Positions 8,539-17,455 of a DNA stretch of 64,000 nucleotides are shown here, piece after piece. The notes under the pieces are model-generated. The model was given only the letters and a program-made list of their open reading frames with translations. It was not told the DNA's origin and did not search any database. The translations under genes were made by a program, and so were the position numbers. Source of the DNA: JAQTTT01 sp041652755. GTDB taxonomy: Archaea; Nanobdellota; Nanobdellia; Tiddalikarchaeales; Tiddalikarchaeaceae. Each line of letters starts with the position of its first letter. Position 1 is the stretch's first letter. The stretch covers positions 1-64,000 of the forward strand of contig JBAZGS010000002.1 in the NCBI GenBank assembly GCA_041652755.1. Reading direction: 5' to 3'.

Positions 8539-9441
8539 TTATTTAATCTTGAATAAGTCTGTGCTTAAGTATTTCTCTCCCCTATCTGGGAATATTACTA
8601 CAATGTTTCCTTTATTAATCTTTTCTGAAATTTTGATTGCTGCAAGCATTGCTGCACCACTGCTCATTCCGACGAATATTCCCTCTTCTTTTACAATTCT
8701 TCTGCTAGTTTCAAAGGCTTGTTCGCTTTCAATCATGATAGTTTCATCAATTGCTGACTCATCATATAGTTCAGGAACTAATGCTTCTTTCATGTTCTTC
8801 AGACCCTGAATATAATGCCCTTTTGTTGGTTGCGCGCTGACAACTTTAATGCTAGGATTCTTTTCCTTCAAATACTTTCCAACACCCATGATTGTTCCGC
8901 TAGTTCCTAAAGCGCAAACCAAGTAGTCAATTTTTCCATCCAAATCATGCCAAATCTCCTTAGCAGTGGTGCTGTAATGCGCTAATTTATTGTATTCATT
9001 TGAGAATTGGTTGGTTGTGAAATATTTATCAGGATGCTCATTCATTAATTCTTTTAGCTTCATTCTTGCGCCGTCAGTGCCTAACAGTTTAGGGGTTAAG
9101 GTTATTTTTGCGCCAAAAGCCTGAATCATTTTTTGCCTTTCAATGCTTACTGCTTCGCTCATAACTATTTCAACACTGTAGCCTTTCACTGCCCCAATCA
9201 TTGCCAAGGCTATTCCAGTGTTTCCGCTAGTTGCTTCAATAATTGTTTTATTCTTGGACAAGGTTCCTTCAGCTTCAGCCTGCTCAATCATTTTTAAGGC
9301 AATCCTGTCCTTAATGCTTCCTGTAGGATTAGTTCCTTCAAATTTTGCAAAAACATTAACACCTTTTTTTTTAACAAGATTATTTATTCTTATTAATGGA
9401 GTGTTTCCAATGGTTTCTAAGATATTGTTGAATACTTTCAT
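8539..9441 (-). CDS. cysK: Cysteine synthase (O-acetylserine/O-phosphoserine sulfhydrylase type)
   Basis: This is a pyridoxal-phosphate enzyme of 300 residues that forms cysteine from an activated serine and sulfide. NTPLIRI opens the protein; the PLP lysine is in NPTGSIKDR; the substrate loop is TSGNTG; the cofactor phosphate loop is GTSGTIMG; and GMSSGAA lies near the C-terminus. Whether the activated serine is O-acetylserine or O-phosphoserine cannot be read from the sequence. Its ATG overlaps the end of the eS1 gene by four bases. Confidence 0.9.
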   Translation of the reverse strand: MKVFNNILETIGNTPLIRINNLVKKKGVNVFAKFEGTNPTGSIKDRIALKMIEQAEAEGTLSKNKTIIEATSGNTGIALAMIGAVKGYSVEIVMSEAVSIERQKMIQAFGAKITLTPKLLGTDGARMKLKELMNEHPDKYFTTNQFSNEYNKLAHYSTTAKEIWHDLDGKIDYLVCALGTSGTIMGVGKYLKEKNPSIKVVSAQPTKGHYIQGLKNMKEALVPELYDESAIDETIMIESEQAFETSRRIVKEEGIFVGMSSGAAMLAAIKISEKINKGNIVVIFPDRGEKYLSTDLFKIK

Positions 9442-10001
9442 AATATTTTGACTTTTTCAAGTTCAATGCTTCTGATTGGGAAGATTTTATGAATATCTTT
9501 TTTGATGTTTGCCTGAATTGAGTTGCTAATAAGATTTGAAATTATTGCATCTTTTCTTGATTCTTTTATAATCCTGGACAAATATTGTGTCAATTGTTTT
9601 CTTATCTCTTTTTTTGCTGTTGAAATGCAATGCCCATTAGTTATTGCGCAAAGCCTCACATCTACTTTAAAGCCGTCACTAGTTTGGCCGACAGATTTTG
9701 CAGTCACTTTGCTGTTCTTTCTTGATTTTCTTAGCAAAAATGAAGGATTAACCTCTAAAGCTTTAATATCAGTATGTGCAACGCTTGTTTTAACTGAAGT
9801 TATGACTAATTTAAGATTAATGTGCTTTTTTGAAGGGGCATTAATGGCATCTCCTAAAGAAAAAGTCATAGTTTTTTTTATTAAATCCTCAGGGGTTTCA
9901 GCGAATCCTTGGGAAAAAACCTCTCCTTTTAAGCTTATAGGCAAAGCTATGTCAAACCATTTCTTTTTCTTTCCAATTTTAACCTTCTTTTTAACTACCA
10001 T
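9438..10001 (-). CDS. rps3ae: 30S ribosomal protein eS1 (S3Ae)
   Basis: This is a small-subunit ribosomal protein specific to archaea and eukaryotes. The 187 residues begin with a basic tail (VVKKKVKIGKKKKWFDIALP), typical of archaeal eS1, and continue through a beta-barrel region to SIELEKVKIL. The next minus-strand gene overlaps its stop by four bases. Confidence 0.9.
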   Translation of the reverse strand: MVVKKKVKIGKKKKWFDIALPISLKGEVFSQGFAETPEDLIKKTMTFSLGDAINAPSKKHINLKLVITSVKTSVAHTDIKALEVNPSFLLRKSRKNSKVTAKSVGQTSDGFKVDVRLCAITNGHCISTAKKEIRKQLTQYLSRIIKESRKDAIISNLISNSIQANIKKDIHKIFPIRSIELEKVKIL

Positions 10002-10091
10002 ATCTATTCAAAAATCAAGTAAGTTTTTTTAAAGATTTCTATTTTTAAAAAAACTTTAATTTCCTTAATTAATTCCTCCAATTTAAATGGT

Positions 10092-10544
10092 TTATTCAAC
10101 AAGCAATTTTGCTTTTTTAATGTTGTATGTCCATGAAGGGTCAAGAACTTTCTTTGATTTGTAATACTTAACAAGCCTTTTTATTTTGCTTTCAATTAGC
10201 CTGAATCCATGGTCTCCGCTAACATCTTTTTTGTTTTTGTCCAAATGCTTTCTGGTATTTACTGCTCTTTTTATAAGATTAAATAAGTCTTCAGGCAATT
10301 CCTGCTTTTGAGTGGTTACTAATATTTTGTTTAATTTTTTCTTAGTCAAATCCTTAACGCTTGGAATCCCATAAGAATCCCTTAAAATCATGCCTACTTT
10401 TGAGCTTCTGGCTCCAGTGCGTCCAACTTTTTCAACCAATTTCTCAATCTCATCAGGCTTATAACTAACCCACTGCTTGCTATTTGACAAAATAGGCTTT
10501 ACGCTCTTGCTTTTACCTTTTGCTCTTGAGTGCATTCTTGCCAT
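10092..10544 (-). CDS. rps15: 30S ribosomal protein uS15
   Basis: This small-subunit protein binds the central domain of 16S rRNA. The 150 residues have the archaeal N-terminal extension MARMHSRAKGKSKS and a YKPDEIEKLVEKVGR segment. The core carries the conserved GIPSVKDL, DLFNLIKRAVNTRKHLDKNKKD and SKIKRLVKYYKSK helices. It lies upstream of eS1 on the same strand. Confidence 0.93.
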   Translation of the reverse strand: MARMHSRAKGKSKSVKPILSNSKQWVSYKPDEIEKLVEKVGRTGARSSKVGMILRDSYGIPSVKDLTKKKLNKILVTTQKQELPEDLFNLIKRAVNTRKHLDKNKKDVSGDHGFRLIESKIKRLVKYYKSKKVLDPSWTYNIKKAKLLVE

Positions 10545-10644
10545 ATTAAAAATACGAACAATTATTCATTTAAAAAGCTTATTGTTTCAAAATTTGAAAA
10601 AATTATTGATAATCTTTTTATTCAATGCTAATTTAGTTAGAACA

Positions 10645-11187
10645 ATGATTGAGCTGTATCCTAAAATCTTTGCCATTAAGGGATTATGCACTTCTTACTA
10701 TATTGACGACAATGTTAAGGTTTTGATTGATGCTGGAACTGATTTCAAAAAGCCTGTTGATTTGCTAATCTTAACGCATATTCATCCTGACCATACTTTT
10801 TTTGCGGCAAAAATACAGGCAAGAACCAAATGCAAGATAATGATAGGAAAAGGGGATGAAAACTTGGCAGCATTATTCAGCCATTTTTCAAGCTGGCAAG
10901 GGAAAAAAATTGAAGAGTTCAAGATTGATAAAGCATTAAATGAACATGATAAGATAATGACAGGGAAATACTGCTTTGAAACTTTGGAGCTGCCTGGCCA
11001 CACTTTAGGAAGCATAGGGCTGTATGAAAAAAATCATGAACTCTTATTTGGCGGAGACACTATTTTTGAAAATGGCTTTGTTGGCAGGACTGACTTATTC
11101 CATAGCAGCGAAGACTTAATGCAAAAAACTTTAAAGAAATTAAAAAAATTAAGCATTAAGCATTTGTTTAGCGGGCACAATTACTAA
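10645..11187 (+). CDS. Metallo-beta-lactamase-fold hydrolase
   Basis: I chose the ATG at 10645; the open frame further upstream overlaps the divergent uS15 gene and has no archaeal-type start. The 180 residues carry the metal motif THIHPDH, a GHTLGS motif with the second His, GGDTIFENGFVGRTD with the bridging Asp, and a final SGHNY. This fits the glyoxalase II-like or general thioester-hydrolase group. The substrate is not evident. Confidence 0.85.
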   Translation: MIELYPKIFAIKGLCTSYYIDDNVKVLIDAGTDFKKPVDLLILTHIHPDHTFFAAKIQARTKCKIMIGKGDENLAALFSHFSSWQGKKIEEFKIDKALNEHDKIMTGKYCFETLELPGHTLGSIGLYEKNHELLFGGDTIFENGFVGRTDLFHSSEDLMQKTLKKLKKLSIKHLFSGHNY

Positions 11188-11259
11188 TTTTTTTCTAAAA
11201 ACATGCTCTTTAGTTGAAAAGAAATAGCTTTTTAAACAGTTTTTTCTCCTAATTAATTT

Positions 11260-11979
11260 ATGAAAAATATTTGCTTCCTTGGAGCTATGAGCGCTGAATT
11301 AATCTATTTAGAAAACTTATTAGGGAAAGAAAAAACGAGTTATAAAATAGTAAAAGACTTTAAAATAATTGATGTAGCTGAAGAAAATGTTTTTTATAGG
11401 CCTTCAAAAAAGTTAGGATTAACCGTTCTCCATGCGTATGAAAAAAGCACCAATATTCAGGTTATTGTGCAAAATGACTATGAAAACAACATTTCAGTAA
11501 TTAATACTGGTGTTGGATTAAACAATGCGTATTTGGCTGCTAAAACAATCTTTCAAAAAAATTATGATTATTTTATAAATTTAGGCACAGCAGGAGCCAT
11601 TGATGAAACTTTGGAGCATGGAGACATATTAAGCATAGATACTGTATTATATCAGGATGATAAAAATGAATTATTTTATTATCCATTAACTCATTTAACT
11701 AATTTCAAAAAAGGTGGAGTTTTATCCTGCTCGAGCTTTGTTGATAATGAAAAAAAGAAATTTTATTGCAACAAATTCAAAGAATTAAAACTGGATATTA
11801 ATGCTGTTGACATGGAATTGTATGCTTTAAGGGAAGTTATACCTAATATTATTAGTGTTAAAGTAATCAGTGACAAAGTTGATGAAAACAATGATGCTTT
11901 CTTAAAGAGTTTCCCAAATTTTATTGAAACTAAATATGCTTTGGCTGTTGAAAAAATATTGGAAAAAATAACTTCATAA
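11260..11979 (+). CDS. Nucleoside phosphorylase / MTA-SAH nucleosidase-like protein
   Basis: The 239-residue protein has the purine nucleoside phosphorylase fold. GAMSAEL lies at the N-terminus, NTGVGLNNAYLAAKTI mid-protein, INLGTAGAIDE next, and VDMELYAL followed by VKVISDKVD near the C-terminus, which supplies the base- and ribose-binding Glu and Asp. It most resembles methylthioadenosine/S-adenosylhomocysteine nucleosidases. It is convergent with bud32. Confidence 0.8.
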   Translation: MKNICFLGAMSAELIYLENLLGKEKTSYKIVKDFKIIDVAEENVFYRPSKKLGLTVLHAYEKSTNIQVIVQNDYENNISVINTGVGLNNAYLAAKTIFQKNYDYFINLGTAGAIDETLEHGDILSIDTVLYQDDKNELFYYPLTHLTNFKKGGVLSCSSFVDNEKKKFYCNKFKELKLDINAVDMELYALREVIPNIISVKVISDKVDENNDAFLKSFPNFIETKYALAVEKILEKITS

Positions 11980-11985
11980 AAAACA

Positions 11986-12573
11986 TCAAGCTTTTTTTCT
12001 ACCTCGTTTTTCAACGCTTTTTAATTTTTCTAACACGTATTTGTTTTTGTAATTATTAATGATTTCTCCAAAGCATTCCTTCCAAAACTTGTTGTGCTTC
12101 GCAATCAACGCCTGCTTTATTAAGTGCAAATCAACTGCTTTATCCTCAAGCTTACTGCTTAAAGCACCTAAGCTGAAATCAATAAAGTAAACTTTTTCTT
12201 CAACTATTATCATGTTGCTTGTTGTCAAATCCCCATGAACAATGTCAGATTCATGCATTAAGTTAATCTGCTCTCCAATATTTTCAAATAATTTTTTCTT
12301 GTCAAGGCAATTAGCTAAATAATCACTTACCAGCTCTCCTTTCAAGTACTGCATTTTAAAAGAGAATTTTTCTAAATCCCATACTTTAGGAACCAATATC
12401 CCTTTTTGCAGGGCTTTTTTCATTAGGTTGAATTCAATCTTAGTCCTTGATTTTCTTAATTTTTCATCAATTTCCTTAATCCTGTAATTTTTCTTAATCC
12501 TGTCTTTGATTAATTCATTTTCATTTACTTGCCGAATCACTGCTTCAGCTCCTGCAAAAATTATTTTCTCCAA
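11986..12573 (-). CDS. bud32: KEOPS kinase/ATPase Bud32
   Basis: This is the small atypical kinase of KEOPS, which helps Kae1 make threonylcarbamoyl-adenosine (t6A) at tRNA position 37. Its 195 residues are IFAGAEAVI (glycine-poor ATP loop), KSRTKIEFNLMKKA, the catalytic loop IVHGDLTTSNMI and the metal motif VYFIDFSLG, ending in a basic tail. The start overlaps the end of kae1 by 13 bases, so the subunits are co-translated although not fused as in some archaea. Confidence 0.93.
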   Translation of the reverse strand: MEKIIFAGAEAVIRQVNENELIKDRIKKNYRIKEIDEKLRKSRTKIEFNLMKKALQKGILVPKVWDLEKFSFKMQYLKGELVSDYLANCLDKKKLFENIGEQINLMHESDIVHGDLTTSNMIIVEEKVYFIDFSLGALSSKLEDKAVDLHLIKQALIAKHNKFWKECFGEIINNYKNKYVLEKLKSVEKRGRKKA

Positions 12574-13544
12574 AAAATCTCAACCTCTTCAGTCCTTGTT
12601 TTCTGGCTGACCACAGCATCTTTTATTAAGTCAGCTCCATGGCTTTTATATTTTAGCAGCCCAGTCCACGCAATCATACTGGCATTGTCAACGCAGTATT
12701 TTATTGGAAGTCTCTTGAACACTGCACCTCTATCCTTGCACATTATCTCGCACATCTCATTAAGTCTCTTGTTTGCTCCAACCCCTCCTGTGAGTATTAA
12801 TTCTTTTTTTTGGCAATGAGCCAATGCCCGCTCAGAGATTTCAACAAGCATTGAAAAAACTGTCTCCTGCAAGCTATAACATAAGTCATTAATGTTGTAA
12901 TCCTTGCTTTCAATCTTACTCACAAGATTTGAATAAATGCCTCCAAAATTAATATCCATACCTTTAACTTTATAAGGAAGCTCTATGAAATTTTTACCCT
13001 TTAAAGATAATTCTTCTATTTTTTTTCCAGCAGGAAACCCAATTCCTAAAATTCTTCCAACATGGTCAATGAAATTTCCAACGCCCATGTCAAGAGTTTC
13101 TCCAAACACCCTGTATTTTCCTTCGCTGTAAGCTATTATTTGGGTGTTTGCTCCGCTAGTGTAAAGCATTACAGGGTCATTAAGTCCAGTTAGCATTCTT
13201 GCAATCTCTAAGTGGGCAATGCAGTGATTCACTCCAACTAAAGGGATTTTATTTTTTAATGACAAGCCCCTAGCAATCACTGCACCTATCTGCAAAGCTC
13301 CTCCAATTCCAGGGCTTTGGCTGAATGAGATTAGCTGAATCTGGGATATTTTTTTATTGGCATTAATTAATGCATTATTTATTATTTTAGGGCCATTAAG
13401 TAAATGGTGCTCTATGATTTCCCTAGGAATAAGCCCTCCAGATTCAGTTGTTAAAGTCTTGCTTTCAAGCGAAAGCACTTTTTTTCCATCCATTACGCTG
13501 GCACTGAAAGTGTGCGCAGTTGACTCAATTCCAAGGACTATCAT
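12561..13544 (-). CDS. kae1: KEOPS subunit Kae1, tRNA N6-adenosine threonylcarbamoyltransferase
   Basis: Kae1 transfers the threonylcarbamoyl group to A37 of ANN-decoding tRNAs. The 327 residues are an ASKHA-fold protein: VLGIESTAHTFSASV at the N-terminus, the metal-binding NHCIAHLE, YTSGANTQIIAY, GGVGANKRL, and a final CVDNASMIAWTG with the third metal ligand. It is followed on the same strand by bud32. Confidence 0.95.
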   Translation of the reverse strand: MIVLGIESTAHTFSASVMDGKKVLSLESKTLTTESGGLIPREIIEHHLLNGPKIINNALINANKKISQIQLISFSQSPGIGGALQIGAVIARGLSLKNKIPLVGVNHCIAHLEIARMLTGLNDPVMLYTSGANTQIIAYSEGKYRVFGETLDMGVGNFIDHVGRILGIGFPAGKKIEELSLKGKNFIELPYKVKGMDINFGGIYSNLVSKIESKDYNINDLCYSLQETVFSMLVEISERALAHCQKKELILTGGVGANKRLNEMCEIMCKDRGAVFKRLPIKYCVDNASMIAWTGLLKYKSHGADLIKDAVVSQKTRTEEVEIFWRK

Positions 13545-13607
13545 TATTATCAGTTAAGTTTAATAGTTATTAAAAAAATTTTCATTCAAAAATTTACTCC
13601 AAATTGC

Positions 13608-13973
13608 TTACTTATCATCAAATTCATCAATTAATCCGTTAATTGTGCTTTCAAGTTTTTCATCACTATTCAACAAGCAAGTTTTGATATTAAGGTTTTT
13701 TGCAAGCTCTTCCAATACATCATTTTTACTTTCAAGAATAACTGCGTAGCTTCCATTTATGTAATTCTTTATTACTTTATTATTGTATTCTAAAGCTTTG
13801 TCAAGATAAATCAGATGAATATTATAAGTTGTGTTGCCTTTTTTAATAGGAGCAATATCTTTTTTTTTCCCGAAAAACTCTCTGTAATTAAATGCAGAAT
13901 TTTCACAACCTTCTTTATTACCGCTGTAATAAGAAATTTTTACAGTAATAAATTTTTTAGAAAGCTCTATCAT
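13608..13973 (-). CDS. Hypothetical protein, 121 aa, in ribosomal operon
   Basis: I do not recognise a family. The protein looks like a small alpha/beta domain (residues 8-15 and 75-80 hydrophobic strands) with an acidic C-terminus. It sits between eS31 and Kae1 on the same strand, in a gene order widely kept in archaea where no such gene is expected. A role in translation or tRNA modification is therefore a guess from position only. Confidence 0.6.
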   Translation of the reverse strand: MIELSKKFITVKISYYSGNKEGCENSAFNYREFFGKKKDIAPIKKGNTTYNIHLIYLDKALEYNNKVIKNYINGSYAVILESKNDVLEELAKNLNIKTCLLNSDEKLESTINGLIDEFDDK

Positions 13974-14006
13974 AAAATATTAAATTAAATGATTTTGTTT
14001 AAAAAC

Positions 14007-14222
14007 TTATTCTTTTTTCTTGAATAATGTGTAGCCACAGCTTCCGCAATGATACCTATCTTTATGCTCAGCCATGTAAACTCCTTGGCCGCACTTGACG
14101 CACATCTTTTTAGTTCTTACTATTTTTCCATCTTCAACTTTGTAAGCATTGTATTTTTTGCTAGGAATGGATTTGGTGTGCTTAGTCTTTCCTTTAATCT
14201 TAACATTCTTTTTCTTACCCAT
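14007..14222 (-). CDS. rps27ae: 30S ribosomal protein eS31 (S27Ae)
   Basis: This is a zinc-ribbon ribosomal protein. The 71 residues contain a basic N-terminal half (GKKKNVKIKGKTKHTKS), then CVKCGQGVYMAEHKDRYHCGSCGYTLF, with two CxxC pairs for zinc and the typical MAxHxDRxxCG sequence. It is longer at the N-terminus than many archaeal versions. One base separates it from eS24. Confidence 0.93.
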   Translation of the reverse strand: MGKKKNVKIKGKTKHTKSIPSKKYNAYKVEDGKIVRTKKMCVKCGQGVYMAEHKDRYHCGSCGYTLFKKKE

Positions 14223-14223
14223 T

Positions 14224-14586
14224 TTATTCTTTCACTTCCTCTTTTTTTTCAGCTGGTTTTTCTTCTTGAGATTTAGGCGTTTCGGTTTTTACTGGTTCTT
14301 CTTTAACGTCTTCCTTGAAAGTAACTCTTTTTATTAAATGCTTTGGCTCATTTTTCTCCAAATCCTGCCTGTTTTTATAAGCATAAATTATTACTTTTGA
14401 AAAGTTTTTTCCATAAACATTGATTATTTTTTTAATAACCATTAAGTTTTTTTCAACTCTTAACTCCTTGCTAGCTAATTCTAAAACAGTCTTTCTGTCA
14501 GGAGTTTTTTGTCCCTTGTAGTCCATTTCAAGTTCATAAATTGTTTTTTTTGTTAATTTGTCTTCTTTTTTGTTTAATAATTTCAT
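14224..14586 (-). CDS. rps24e: 30S ribosomal protein eS24
   Basis: This archaeal/eukaryotic small-subunit protein has 120 residues. The core (residues 10-85) shows the eS24 pattern, with GQKTPDRKTVLELASKE, NLMVIKKIINVYG and a VIIYAYKNRQDLEKNEPKHL segment. The C-terminal 30 residues are a low-complexity Lys/Glu/Pro tail. It is flanked by eS31 and Spt4 in a conserved archaeal order. Confidence 0.92.
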   Translation of the reverse strand: MKLLNKKEDKLTKKTIYELEMDYKGQKTPDRKTVLELASKELRVEKNLMVIKKIINVYGKNFSKVIIYAYKNRQDLEKNEPKHLIKRVTFKEDVKEEPVKTETPKSQEEKPAEKKEEVKE

Positions 14587-14589
14587 GGT

Positions 14590-14778
14590 TTATCTCACCC
14601 TTAATGCATAAGTGCCGTTTGATTCAATTTTTAATTTTTTTGCAATATTGCTTTTTGTGCTGTTTAATATTACTGCAATTCCTTTCCAGTTCTTGCTTGC
14701 CTGGGCTCCTTGGCATAAAGAGCAGCTTTTTGTGCTAATTATTCTATTGCATTTCTTGCATGCATATTCAGTAGTCAT
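14590..14778 (-). CDS. spt4: Transcription elongation factor Spt4 (RNA polymerase E'')
   Basis: Spt4 pairs with Spt5 (NusG) to make the clamp-binding elongation factor. The 62 residues have a four-Cys zinc ribbon, with CKKCNRI near residue 7 and CSLCQG near residue 19, followed by SKNWKGIAVIL and a GTYALRVR end. Its first codons overlap the end of the Rpo7 gene by four bases. Confidence 0.93.
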   Translation of the reverse strand: MTTEYACKKCNRIISTKSCSLCQGAQASKNWKGIAVILNSTKSNIAKKLKIESNGTYALRVR

Positions 14779-15329
14779 TTCTTTTCCACCTTTGCCTCTT
14801 TTACAGGCTCGCTAATCCATTCAATTTTTCCAAGTCCTGCCTGCCTCATAGTTAAGCCTATTTTAGCATCCTTTAAATTTTTCATGCTTACTGCAATAAC
14901 TCTTGCCCTAACATAATCCCCAATATTAAGAGTTTTCTTGCTTTCTTTTCCAAGCAAGCTTTTTGTTTTTGAAAAGCTTACAAAATCATCCATTACTTGG
15001 CTCATGTGTATGAATCCTTCAATTGGGCCAATTCTTACAAAAGCTCCGTATTCAGTTATTTCAGTTACTTCTCCTTCAACAACCTCTTTTATTACTGGCT
15101 CGTAAACAAGAATCTTGAAGGTTGTTTCATAATAAACTGCTCCGTCTCCAGGAATAATCAATCCTTCACCAACGCTTATTATGTCAATTAAGCATAATAA
15201 GAACTTATTATCCTCTAGTTTGTTCTCATAATTTTTCATTATTTCAATCTTAATGCTCTCTTTAATATCATCCTTGAAATTAACAGGGTCAACCCTTACT
15301 CTGTCCATAACTGTTAGTACTTTATACAA
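14775..15329 (-). CDS. rpo7: DNA-directed RNA polymerase subunit Rpo7 (E')
   Basis: Rpo7 forms the stalk of archaeal RNA polymerase with Rpo4. The 184 residues have the N-terminal RNP-like part (MYKVLTVMDRVRVDP; ISVGEGLIIPGDGAVYYETTF) and a C-terminal S1 domain from about residue 85 (VEGEVTEITEYGAFVRIGPIEGFIH). It sits directly between the PIN-domain gene and Spt4. Confidence 0.95.
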   Translation of the reverse strand: MYKVLTVMDRVRVDPVNFKDDIKESIKIEIMKNYENKLEDNKFLLCLIDIISVGEGLIIPGDGAVYYETTFKILVYEPVIKEVVEGEVTEITEYGAFVRIGPIEGFIHMSQVMDDFVSFSKTKSLLGKESKKTLNIGDYVRARVIAVSMKNLKDAKIGLTMRQAGLGKIEWISEPVKEAKVEKK

Positions 15330-15330
15330 T

Positions 15331-15720
15331 TCAAATCACCATTGTTCTCTTTTTACTTTTATTGTAACCAATTATTTTTAATCCTTTGCTTTTGGCTTTT
15401 TTTATAAGTTCTTTATCAATTGTTGCTATAAAAGCGTTTTGCTCCAAAGCTGCCCAAATAATCTTGTCATCAACATCTTTTGGTCCATCTATATCTAAAA
15501 TCTTAATTTCTTGCTTTAAAATGTTTTCTACTGTTAACTTGGCATCCTTTATTCCTTTTTTTTCGAGCTTTTTAAGCTCATCAAGGCTTTCTTTTATAAT
15601 AAAAAACTCTTTAACACCTTCAAGTTCGTGCTTTATTTCAAAGATTATGTCAACTTTTTCCCGTATTGGAATAAACAAAAAATTAGTGTCAAAGATTATT
15701 TTTATAGTATTTCTCCCCAT
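15331..15720 (-). CDS. PIN-domain nuclease, Fcf1/Utp24-like
   Basis: The 129-residue protein is a single PIN domain. FDTNFLFIP carries the first acidic residue, a conserved Glu lies in IIKESLDELKKL, DVDDKIIWAA and ATIDKELIKKAK supply the remaining acidic residues, and the C-terminus is basic. In archaea this position, between aIF2 gamma and Rpo7, is normally held by an Fcf1/Utp24-like protein thought to act in rRNA maturation. Its start overlaps aIF2 gamma by 19 bases. Confidence 0.85.
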   Translation of the reverse strand: MGRNTIKIIFDTNFLFIPIREKVDIIFEIKHELEGVKEFFIIKESLDELKKLEKKGIKDAKLTVENILKQEIKILDIDGPKDVDDKIIWAALEQNAFIATIDKELIKKAKSKGLKIIGYNKSKKRTMVI

Positions 15721-16895
15721 CCGCTAAGTTTCCACCTGTTGCCTGTTTTTCTTGAAATAGATATTCTTTCATTTTTCATGGAAGCTATTGGCAATGCCAA
15801 AATCAAGGAAACAACATCTTTCTTTATGCTTTTAATAACACCTGTTGTTTTTGCAGTCCAATTATTCAGCAGCAATACTTCATTAGTTTTAAGCATTGAA
15901 TCATCAAGTATTTTAAATTTCAATTCAAGGCTGCTGTAAACAGTTATTGGCTTATCCTTTAAGCACACAACGCTGCCTGATAATTTGTCATTTTTTCCAT
16001 AATAAGTGTCAATTGAAGTTGAAAGCCCGAAGCTTCCTCCAGGAGTTACTTTATCAACAAATAAGTTTGAATAATTAAGCGATTCGATTTTTGCATAAAT
16101 AGGCTCCCACGCATCCTTAACTTTAATGCCTGGAAGTATTGTAATTCCATCACCTTTTTTTAATATTCCTTGCTTTAATGCACCTCCCAGTATTGTTCCA
16201 ATTAAATCTTTGACTTCTTTTCCCGGCTTATTTACATCAAAGCTTCTTGCAACAAGCATTATTGGAATATCTTCCTTGTTTATTTTAGGGCTTGGAATAT
16301 ATTCTTCAATAGCATTAAGCAAAGCATCAACGTTTGCTCCTGATTGCCCGCTTAATGGAATTATGGGAGCATTTTCAGCAACGCTTCCTTTGATGAATTG
16401 TTTGATTTCTTCATAATTTTTTTTGAGCTCAGTATCATTAACCAAGTCTGCTTTGTTTTGGACAATTATGATATTTTTAATCCCTGTTATTTCCAGCGCT
16501 TTCAAATGGTCAGCTGTCTGCTGCTGCGGGCAAGGCTCATTTGCAGCAATAACTAGTATTGCCCCATGAATCATGCTTGCGCCGCTTAGCATTGTAGCCA
16601 TTAAGGCTTCATGGCCAGGAGAGTCAACAAAGCTAACAGTTCTTGAAACAACATTGTCAGACATGTGATTCATGCATTTTTTTGAAATAGAATAGCATGA
16701 AGGGCCAGAGCATTTGCTGCATTTGTAAATAGTGCAGCTGGCATAGCCTAATTTTATAGTAATTCCTCGTTTCATCTCTTCACTGTGAGTGTCAGCCCAT
16801 TTTCCAGTAAGCTTTTGCAAAAGAGTGGTTTTTCCATGGTCAATGTGGCCAACCATCCCAATAGTAACCTCAGGTATTAATTCATTGCTTGTCAT
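15702..16895 (-). CDS. eif2g: Translation initiation factor aIF2 subunit gamma
   Basis: This GTPase carries initiator Met-tRNA to the small subunit. The 397 residues contain the P-loop GHIDHGKTTL, a KRGITIKLGY switch I, a Cys-rich zinc knuckle (YKCSKCSGPSCYSISKKCM), DSPGHE, NKADLV and two C-terminal beta-barrel domains. The zinc knuckle and length are those of archaeal/eukaryotic gamma rather than EF-Tu. It heads the aIF2 gamma-PIN-Rpo7-Spt4-eS24-eS31 cluster. Confidence 0.97.
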   Translation of the reverse strand: MTSNELIPEVTIGMVGHIDHGKTTLLQKLTGKWADTHSEEMKRGITIKLGYASCTIYKCSKCSGPSCYSISKKCMNHMSDNVVSRTVSFVDSPGHEALMATMLSGASMIHGAILVIAANEPCPQQQTADHLKALEITGIKNIIIVQNKADLVNDTELKKNYEEIKQFIKGSVAENAPIIPLSGQSGANVDALLNAIEEYIPSPKINKEDIPIMLVARSFDVNKPGKEVKDLIGTILGGALKQGILKKGDGITILPGIKVKDAWEPIYAKIESLNYSNLFVDKVTPGGSFGLSTSIDTYYGKNDKLSGSVVCLKDKPITVYSSLELKFKILDDSMLKTNEVLLLNNWTAKTTGVIKSIKKDVVSLILALPIASMKNERISISRKTGNRWKLSGWGEIL

Positions 16896-16999
16896 ATATT
16901 AATAGTAAAATATCTGATATCTTTTAAAAAATCTTTGCTTATATGCCAAGAAATTAATTTAAATAAAAAATAAAAAATTAAGAAAAAATTTTTTTTTAA

Positions 17000-17383
17000 T
17001 TATTTTTTCTCTTCTTTTTTGCAAATTTCTTCAAGCTTTGCAGTTCCCATTTTAGTGATTACTGTATTAATCTGTGCAGTTTCTTCGCTTATAGTGTTTC
17101 CCCTAACGCTTTTCTTTTGCCTATATCCTTTTTCATTATCCCTTAGCCCAATTCCTTTGGTTAAAAGCAGTTTTTTCCTCTTAGGGCCTTTCAAATCGCT
17201 TCTCATTGGAAAGCCTGCAGTGTCGCTTCCGCCAGTAATCTTAAACTGATAACCTTGCAAATCAATCAATTCGCCGTTAACTGTGTCGCCAAGCTTTTTG
17301 TGATAAAAGCTAGCTTCATTGTTTTTATCAATCTCTTTTTGGTAACTTTTGCCCGTTTTTGGGTCGCTCATTACTATTTTCAT
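17000..17383 (-). CDS. rps6e: 30S ribosomal protein eS6
   Basis: The 127 residues match archaeal eS6: KIVMSDPKTGKSYQKEI at the start, IDLQGYQFKITGGSDTAGFPMR in the core, and RKKLLLTKGIGLRDNEKGYRQKKSVRGNTISEE after it. It lacks the long eukaryotic C-terminal phosphorylated tail. A purine-rich run (AGGTGG) just upstream of the start may serve as a ribosome binding site. Confidence 0.95.
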   Translation of the reverse strand: MKIVMSDPKTGKSYQKEIDKNNEASFYHKKLGDTVNGELIDLQGYQFKITGGSDTAGFPMRSDLKGPKRKKLLLTKGIGLRDNEKGYRQKKSVRGNTISEETAQINTVITKMGTAKLEEICKKEEKK

Positions 17384-17455
17384 TTTTTTTCCACCTCACC
17401 GAGGCTAATAATTGCCTCAGCATAAAAACTATTAAGCAGTAATTATTTTAAAAAT

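Noticed and set aside
10477..10644. Upstream extension of the metallo-beta-lactamase gene
   Set aside because: It overlaps the divergent uS15 gene and reads as a low-quality hydrophobic sequence. The ATG at 10645 gives a normal protein start.
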